Shown here piece by piece: positions 5,065-8,356 of a stretch of DNA of 8,356 bases (position 1 is its first letter; every line of letters begins with the position of its first letter). The translations under genes were made by a program, and so were the position numbers. This DNA is from DATMBL01 sp050735975 (GTDB taxonomy: Bacteria; Desulfobacterota; Binatia; UBA9968), in contig JBOHVS010000296.1 of the NCBI GenBank assembly GCA_050735975.1, positions 1-8,356 on the forward strand, read 5' to 3'. The notes under the pieces are model-generated. The model had not been told where the DNA came from, made no database searches, and was given only the letters and a program-made list of their open reading frames with translations.

Positions 5065-5616
5065 ATGGGAAGGTGGATCTTCGAGCCGGGACATACCGCG
5101 GCGGCATTTTCCGTGCGGCACATGATGGTGACCTACGTGCGAGGCCACTTCAAAAATATTCACGGATCGCTGGAATTCGATCCGCTCAACCCACTCCTTT
5201 CCAGGGCCGAGGTTTCAATCGATGCCAAGGAAATTTGGACGGGCGAGTCTGAGCGGGACGCTCATCTCCGTAGTCCCGACTTCTTGGATGTCGAGCGCTA
5301 CCCGCGGATTACTTACAGAGGCGGCGAGGTCACCCTGTTGGGCCCGAACGATTGTCTCCTCACGGGAGAGCTGACTATTCGGGGCATCAATCGAATGACC
5401 AGTCTCAGGGTGAGATATCTGGGCCAGTGGGAGACACCGTGGTGGGAGGACGGCGTGGACAAGGGTCCGAAGACGCGAGCGGGCTTTTTGGCCGAGGCGA
5501 CCATTAACCGACACGATTTCGGCGTGAGCTGGAACGCGCCTTTGGATCGCGGCGGCATCGTTGTCGGAGATATAATAGAGATTGTTGTCGACGCGGAGGC
5601 GATTCTTGGAGAATAA
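5065..5616 (+). CDS. YceI family lipocalin-like protein (cytoplasmic form)
   Basis: This 183-residue protein fits YceI along its full length. It begins WIFEPGHTAAAFSVRHMMVT (the usual D-x-x-HS-x-V-x-F-x-VRH region), followed by VRGHFKNIHGSLEFDP and the strongly conserved block ESERDAHLRSPDFLDVERYPRITYRG (about residues 71-96), and ends with strands that include the conserved R-x-DFGV-type segment (RHDFGVSWN). YceI folds as an eight-stranded barrel that binds polyisoprenoid or other amphiphiles. This copy has no signal peptide, so it should be cytoplasmic, unlike periplasmic E. coli YceI; its ligand is unknown. AAAGGGTG precedes the ATG. Its stop overlaps the ribosome binding site of the next gene, so the two form an operon. 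Confidence 0.9.
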   Translation: MGRWIFEPGHTAAAFSVRHMMVTYVRGHFKNIHGSLEFDPLNPLLSRAEVSIDAKEIWTGESERDAHLRSPDFLDVERYPRITYRGGEVTLLGPNDCLLTGELTIRGINRMTSLRVRYLGQWETPWWEDGVDKGPKTRAGFLAEATINRHDFGVSWNAPLDRGGIVVGDIIEIVVDAEAILGE

Positions 5617-5626
5617 GGAGAAACCA

Positions 5627-6013
5627 ATGATTGACCACACTGGAGTAAATGTGAGCAATTTTGAAAAGAGCAAAGAGTTCTATGGCAAAGCGTTGGCTCC
5701 GATTGGTTATTCGCTTCTTATGGAAGTTCCCGCATCTGTCACGGGACATACCGATGCTGCCGGCTTTGGTGAACCGTCTAAGCCTGATTTCTGGATCGGT
5801 GAGGGTTCCGTCAGTAGCCCGCCCACTCACTTGGCATTTCGGGTCAATAGCCGGAGATTAGTTGACGCTTTCTATCAGGCGGCTATGGAGGCAGGCGGCA
5901 GAGACAATGGAGCGCCGGGTTTGCGGCCACATTACCATCCCGACTACTACGCTGCTTTTGTTCTGGACCCTGACGGTCACAATATAGAAGCGGTATGCCT
6001 TGCTCCCGAATGA
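5627..6013 (+). CDS. VOC/glyoxalase-family metalloprotein
   Basis: This 128-residue protein has the vicinal-oxygen-chelate fold pattern: MIDHTGVNVSNFEKSKEFYG at the N-terminus, THLAFRV in the middle and DPDGHNIEAVCLAPE at the end. His4, His68 and Glu121 fit the metal ligands of glyoxalase/dioxygenase-like members. It could act on a small carbonyl or aromatic compound or bind a drug such as bleomycin; the exact reaction cannot be told. The ATG at 5627 is chosen because AAGGAG (5615-5620) lies 6 nt upstream, overlapping the YceI stop; an upstream in-frame ATG at 5582 lies inside the YceI gene. It is followed by an attC-like remnant. Confidence 0.9.
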   Translation: MIDHTGVNVSNFEKSKEFYGKALAPIGYSLLMEVPASVTGHTDAAGFGEPSKPDFWIGEGSVSSPPTHLAFRVNSRRLVDAFYQAAMEAGGRDNGAPGLRPHYHPDYYAAFVLDPDGHNIEAVCLAPE

Positions 6014-6031
6014 ACGCTATCACCGGAGGTA

Positions 6032-6059
6032 GCCTAACGAGCTTTCAAGTGAGTTAAGC
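6032..6059 (+). other. attC-like remnant (28 bp, internally deleted)
   Basis: GCCTAAC (6032-6038), five bases, TTCAAGT (6044-6050) and GTTAAGC (6053-6059) give an R'' box, an L''-like arm in correct spacing and an R' box. GCCTAAC pairs with GTTAAGC at six of seven positions, and CTT with AAG inside. The usual inner stem and loop are missing, so the site is shorter than known functional attC sites. It lies 18 nt after the VOC gene, where an attC would be expected. Confidence 0.45.
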
Positions 6060-6094
6060 GCCGGCGTGAAAAGGTTTGGCCTGGGAGACGCACT

Positions 6095-6393
6095 ATGCAT
6101 CCAAATCCGACGATCCCCGAGATTCATAGCTCCAGTTCCGACGCAACCCTGCGTCGAGTATTGGGAGGCATGTCTATCTTCACCATGCTAATGACAGTCC
6201 CGCAGGTCCTGACCATATGGGTCGGCCATCAAGCGTCCGGGGTTTCTATTCTATCGTGGAGCGCGTATCTCGTTTCTGCCATCCTCTGGTTTTGGTTCGG
6301 GATACAGAAACACGACAAGAATATCTACTTGCCATGCCTGAGTGGATCGCGCTGGATAGCGCTGTGATTGTGGGAATTTTCGTTTATGCATAG
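6095..6393 (+). pseudogene. SemiSWEET (MtN3/PQ-loop) sugar transporter, frameshifted
   Basis: SemiSWEETs are membrane proteins of about 90-100 residues with three helices that dimerise to carry sugars. Here helix 1 is GGMSIFTMLMTVPQVLTIW with the PQ motif, helix 2 follows GVSILSWSAYLVSAILWFWFG, and the loop KHDKNIYLPCL leads into helix 3. The original frame then runs out of family-like sequence and stops at 6367. In the next frame the missing helix reads EWIALDSAVIVGIFVYA and ends at TAG 6391-6393. One missing base at about 6340 (CCTGAG, expected CCTGGAG) explains this; restored, the protein would be 99 residues. Without helix 3 it is unlikely to work. The ATG at 6095 has GGGAG upstream. It may be a decayed cassette gene or a sequencing error. 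Confidence 0.83.
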
Positions 6394-6458
6394 GCGTTCC
6401 TGGTCACGGGTTCCCGCTCTCCGACTTAGGAAACGTGCTCGGTCGTGACCGGAACGCC
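6393..6458. repeat. long imperfect inverted repeat after SemiSWEET gene
   Basis: GGCGTTCC-T-GGTCACG (6393-6408) pairs with CGTGACCGGAACGCC (6444-6458): 15 base pairs and one unpaired T around a 35-nt loop. It starts at the stop codon of the SemiSWEET gene. There is no T-run, so it is not a classical terminator. The unpaired base recalls an attC arm, but AAC and GTT boxes are in the wrong order for that. Confidence 0.55.
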
Positions 6459-6474
6459 CAACCAACGGCTTGAG
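6456..6474 (+). other. attC left-half remnant
   Basis: GCCCAAC (6456-6462) fits RYYYAAC and is followed after exactly five bases by GCTTGAG (6468-6474), the same arrangement as in attC 2 and 3. No matching right half follows; the DNA soon becomes repeat copy B. It would be the 3' end of the SemiSWEET cassette, cut by the junction with the GGQ gene. Confidence 0.45.
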
Positions 6475-6484
6475 AAGCAGTGTC

Positions 6485-6559
6485 CCTCGTTCCGGGGGCC
6501 TTGCTATGCTAAATCTTAGATATGGGTCTCAGTATCGTTTCACCTGCAAAAGAGAAATC
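6485..6559 (+). repeat. direct repeat copy B (start of intact GGQ gene)
   Basis: This is the partner of 4935-5009. It contains the extended -10-like TGCTATGCT (6502-6510) and the ATG at 6522 of the intact gene. Since this copy reads on into a whole gene, it is probably the parental sequence or the site of joining. Confidence 0.85.
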
Positions 6560-6944
6560 GCTCGTAGAGCGGATGCAGGCTTTGGGCGTTCGGGAGCAGG
6601 ACATCGAGGAGCAGTTTGTTCGGTCTTCGGGAGCCGGCGGTCAGAACGTCAACAAGGTCTCCACCTGCGTTGTGCTCCACCATCGGCCTACGGGGATTCG
6701 GGTGAAGTGCCAAAGGGAGCGCTCGCAGGCTCTCAATCGTTTTTTGGCTCGAAGAATCCTGCTGGATAAAGTCGAGGCGAAGCTTAAAGGGTCCCGTACC
6801 GCGGCTGAGCAGGAAATTGCCAGGATTCGCCGCCAGAAGAGAAAGCGCTCACGACGCGCCAAGCTCAAGCTGCTCGCCGATAAGCGCCACCGGACGGAAA
6901 AGAAATCCCACCGCGCCGCAGTGCATCCTGACCACGACGATTAA
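6522..6944 (+). CDS. release-factor-like GGQ protein (ArfB/mtRF-R type peptidyl-tRNA hydrolase)
   Basis: This 140-residue protein is a lone class-I release-factor catalytic domain without stop-codon-reading domains. The motif FVRSSGAGGQNVNKVST has GGQ at residues 39-41, the catalytic loop that triggers peptidyl-tRNA hydrolysis in the ribosome. HRPTGIRVKCQRERSQ follows, then a long basic C-terminal tail (RRQKRKRSRRAKLKLLADKRHR, about 104-125) like the ArfB tail that enters the empty mRNA channel. It probably frees peptides from stalled ribosomes. It is closer in layout to the small RF-like family of environmental bacteria and the mitochondrial rescue factor than to canonical ArfB. The ATG at 6522 has no ribosome binding site but a -10-like box 12 nt upstream, suggesting a near-leaderless mRNA. 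A second copy of its 5' end lies at 4972. Confidence 0.88.
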   Translation: MGLSIVSPAKEKSLVERMQALGVREQDIEEQFVRSSGAGGQNVNKVSTCVVLHHRPTGIRVKCQRERSQALNRFLARRILLDKVEAKLKGSRTAAEQEIARIRRQKRKRSRRAKLKLLADKRHRTEKKSHRAAVHPDHDD

Positions 6945-6972
6945 ACTCGTTGGTCAATGACGAAAGCCGGCC

Positions 6973-7689
6973 TTACTTCGCATCGTGGAAAATAACTCCT
7001 AAGGTGTATCGGTCACCCGAGCGAATGGTACTGACTCCGTGACGAAGGTGCGCTCGACAGTAGCCGTGCGTGCCCAGAACAGGACGGTGATGAACTGAGA
7101 AGATCACTGCATCTCCCTGGTTCGGAGAGAGCACTTCGACGCGAGATTGCTTTCTAGGCCGCTGTTCGGCGAGCACAAATTCGCCGCCTTCAAAATCTCT
7201 TCCTCGCTGGCTCAGGAAGAAAGTGACTTGAAAAGGAAAGGCGATTTCGCCGTACAAATCCTGATGCAGGCAATTAAAATCCCCCGGGCCGTACTTCAGG
7301 AGCAGAGGAGTTGGGCGCATCTGGCCTGCACGATGACATTGCTGGATGAAGTCCGCGAGCTTTTCAGGATACCAGGGCTTATTGCTCCCCAATCGACCGA
7401 GCCATTCGTTCGCGAGCGGTACAAGACAAGGATAAATGGAAGATCGAATCCGCTGTATTAATGGCGGTAGTGGAAAATTGAAGTATTTATATTCGCCCTG
7501 GCCGAAGGAATAGCGGGACATTTCGATCCGAGTGCGAAAGCGATGGTCATCTGCATAAAGAGCGGCTATCTCGTCACAGGTCCCCTCCATGAGAACGCCG
7601 GGTATTACCGCAAATCCGCGTTCGTCGAGATGGGAGCGTACTCGTTCCCAGTCGATTTCCTGCTCGCGAAATGTCTCCGGCGTCCCCAT
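6973..7689 (-). CDS. 2-oxoglutarate/Fe(II)-dependent oxygenase of a DNA-repair operon
   Basis: This 238-residue soluble protein has the iron triad His142-x-Asp144 (CLHQDLYGE) and His218 (RHGVSTI), with Arg227 (GDRYTLGVIF) placed to bind 2-oxoglutarate. The family is a prolyl-hydroxylase-like or otherwise uncharacterised 2OG oxygenase; it lacks the AlkB signatures. Its ATG overlaps the ogt stop by one base (TAATG), so it is co-translated with a DNA methyltransferase gene and, further up, an AlkA-type glycosylase gene. This suggests a role in alkylation damage, perhaps oxidative demethylation of nucleic acid or modification of a repair protein, but the substrate is not shown. It converges on the GGQ gene with 28 nt between the stops and no clear terminator. 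Confidence 0.88.
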   Translation of the reverse strand: MGTPETFREQEIDWERVRSHLDERGFAVIPGVLMEGTCDEIAALYADDHRFRTRIEMSRYSFGQGEYKYFNFPLPPLIQRIRSSIYPCLVPLANEWLGRLGSNKPWYPEKLADFIQQCHRAGQMRPTPLLLKYGPGDFNCLHQDLYGEIAFPFQVTFFLSQRGRDFEGGEFVLAEQRPRKQSRVEVLSPNQGDAVIFSVHHRPVLGTHGYCRAHLRHGVSTIRSGDRYTLGVIFHDAK

Positions 7690-8192
7690 TAAAGTGCCCT
7701 TTGGCTTTTCATCGGTCTTGCTTCGAGAGCTAAGAGCGTCGCCTTCGTTTCAAGGCCGCCGGCAAATCCGATAAGCGCTCCGTCCGCAGCGACAACACGA
7801 TGACAAGGCACGACAATAGAGAGCGGATTCTTGCCGTTGGCGGATCCGACAGCCCTGGAAGCCTCGGGCGAGCCGACGGCCTTTGCCAAATCCAGGTAAC
7901 TCTTGGTCTTTCCGAATGGTATTTCCCTCAAGGCTTGCCAGACCTTTTTCTGGAATTCGGTCCCGTCTGGCTGAAGAGGAAGATCAAACTGGATTCTTTT
8001 GCCTGCGAAATACTCCGAGAGCTGTCGCTCAGCCTCGATCAGGATCGGGTGACGCGGATCGAGATTCATTGTATCGAGTTTCACTCGGTTCGGGCGTTCC
8101 TGCTCCCAGAGAACGGCGACAAGAGCTTTGGAGCTTGCGACCAATTTGAGTTTGCCTACCGGCGATTTCATCTCCTTGTAGAAGAGAGGCAT
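7689..8192 (-). CDS. ogt: methylated-DNA--protein-cysteine methyltransferase
   Basis: This 167-residue protein of normal Ogt length moves the methyl group from O6-methylguanine (and O4-methylthymine) in DNA to its own cysteine in a suicide reaction. The active site is VVPCHRVV with Cys130. FQKKVWQALREIPFGKTKSYLDLA (80-103) is the DNA-binding region, with Tyr99 and the arginine finger at Arg113 (SRAVGSANGKNP). IGFAGGLETK closes the pocket. The N-terminal RNase-H-like domain (1-75) is divergent, as usual. The ATG at 8192 has AAGGAG about 8 nt upstream, and the gene start overlaps the end of the glycosylase gene by 25 bases, so alkA-ogt-oxygenase form one operon. Confidence 0.94.
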   Translation of the reverse strand: MPLFYKEMKSPVGKLKLVASSKALVAVLWEQERPNRVKLDTMNLDPRHPILIEAERQLSEYFAGKRIQFDLPLQPDGTEFQKKVWQALREIPFGKTKSYLDLAKAVGSPEASRAVGSANGKNPLSIVVPCHRVVAADGALIGFAGGLETKATLLALEARPMKSQRAL

Positions 8193-8356
8193 CTTCGTTT
8201 CTCCTTCTTTCTCCTGGAGAGTGTTTGCGCGAATTCTTTCCAGAGGTAAATCGCCGCATACGATCTCCAGGGTTTGATGGGGTCCAAATTAAGATCAGGA
8301 TGAAGCTTAAGTGCCCGCTTGAGAATTAGATCTGTCTTAGGAAACGCGTCAGTGTC
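8168..8356 (-). CDS. alkA: DNA-3-methyladenine glycosylase II (AlkA type), C-terminal part
   Basis: The last 62 codons of a gene running off the right edge. The sequence starts DTDAFPKTDLILKRALKL and continues PIKPWRSYAAIYLWKEFAQ, which matches the AlkA C-terminus: the D-x-D-x-FP-x-x-D segment near the active site and the final PWR-x-YAA-x-x-LW helix. AlkA-type enzymes excise alkylated bases such as 3-methyladenine from DNA. It ends in a basic tail (SRRKKEKRRC). The gene may be stand-alone alkA or the glycosylase half of an Ada-AlkA fusion; only the upstream part would tell. The 25-base overlap with ogt supports co-transcription. I read it directly from the reverse strand. Confidence 0.75.
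   Translation of the reverse strand, partial: DTDAFPKTDLILKRALKLHPDLNLDPIKPWRSYAAIYLWKEFAQTLSRRKKEKRRCLSSTRR

Noticed and set aside
5582..5626. Upstream start for the VOC protein
   Set aside because: It lies within the YceI gene; the ATG at 5627 has AAGGAG at good distance and gives the usual N-terminus with His4.
7147..8249. Rightward frames across the oxygenase and ogt genes
   Set aside because: They are shadows of well-supported leftward genes with intact catalytic motifs.
1..8356. CRISPR array, tRNA or rRNA gene
   Set aside because: No regularly spaced repeats with unique spacers, no cloverleaf with TTC-loop signature, and no rRNA-like stretch were seen on either strand.

Overview
The window is bacterial accessory DNA of moderate to fairly high GC. 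The proteins are typical of a Gram-negative soil, sediment or water bacterium (Acidobacteriota, Verrucomicrobiota, Methylomirabilota or deltaproteobacterial relatives are all possible). No marker here fixes the phylum.

Left part (1-2760): a leftward gene of unknown function (1-193, cut by the window edge) is followed by a rightward array of integron gene cassettes. Three complete attC sites can be read (770-833, 1369-1477, 2151-2235), and a fourth is cut short (2709-2730). Each has an R'' box of the form RYYYAAC. The three complete ones also have an R' box GTTAGGC or GTTATGC, and between the boxes an imperfect inverted repeat; two of them leave an unpaired T. The cassettes carry an unknown protein (371-760, probably missing its N-terminus), a two-gene cassette (878-1114 and 1117-1356), a zinc-finger protein resembling the pRiA4b ORF-3 family (1494-2123), and a GFA-type zinc protein (2265-2669). 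No integron integrase is visible, so within this window the array looks like a CALIN (attC cluster without integrase). A short palindromic repeat (GGGTCGGACC type) lies at both edges of the array and recurs at 3651.

Middle (2760-4860): leftward genes. These are a poorly supported small ORF, a DUF2283/DUF4258 pair that resembles a toxin-antitoxin-like module with the DUF4258 gene frameshifted, and an intact TerC-superfamily DUF475 membrane protein.

Right-centre (4935-6944): about 75 bp covering the promoter and first codons of a release-factor-like (GGQ) ribosome-rescue gene occur twice, 1550 bp apart. Between the copies are a YceI-family gene, a VOC/glyoxalase-family gene and a frameshifted SemiSWEET sugar transporter. 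Two attC-like remnants (6032-6059, 6456-6474) suggest this insert also came from cassettes. The intact GGQ gene follows the second repeat copy.

Right end (6973-8356): a tightly packed leftward DNA-alkylation-repair operon: the C-terminus of an AlkA-type glycosylase, Ogt methyltransferase, and a 2-oxoglutarate/Fe(II) oxygenase that is not AlkB-like by sequence.
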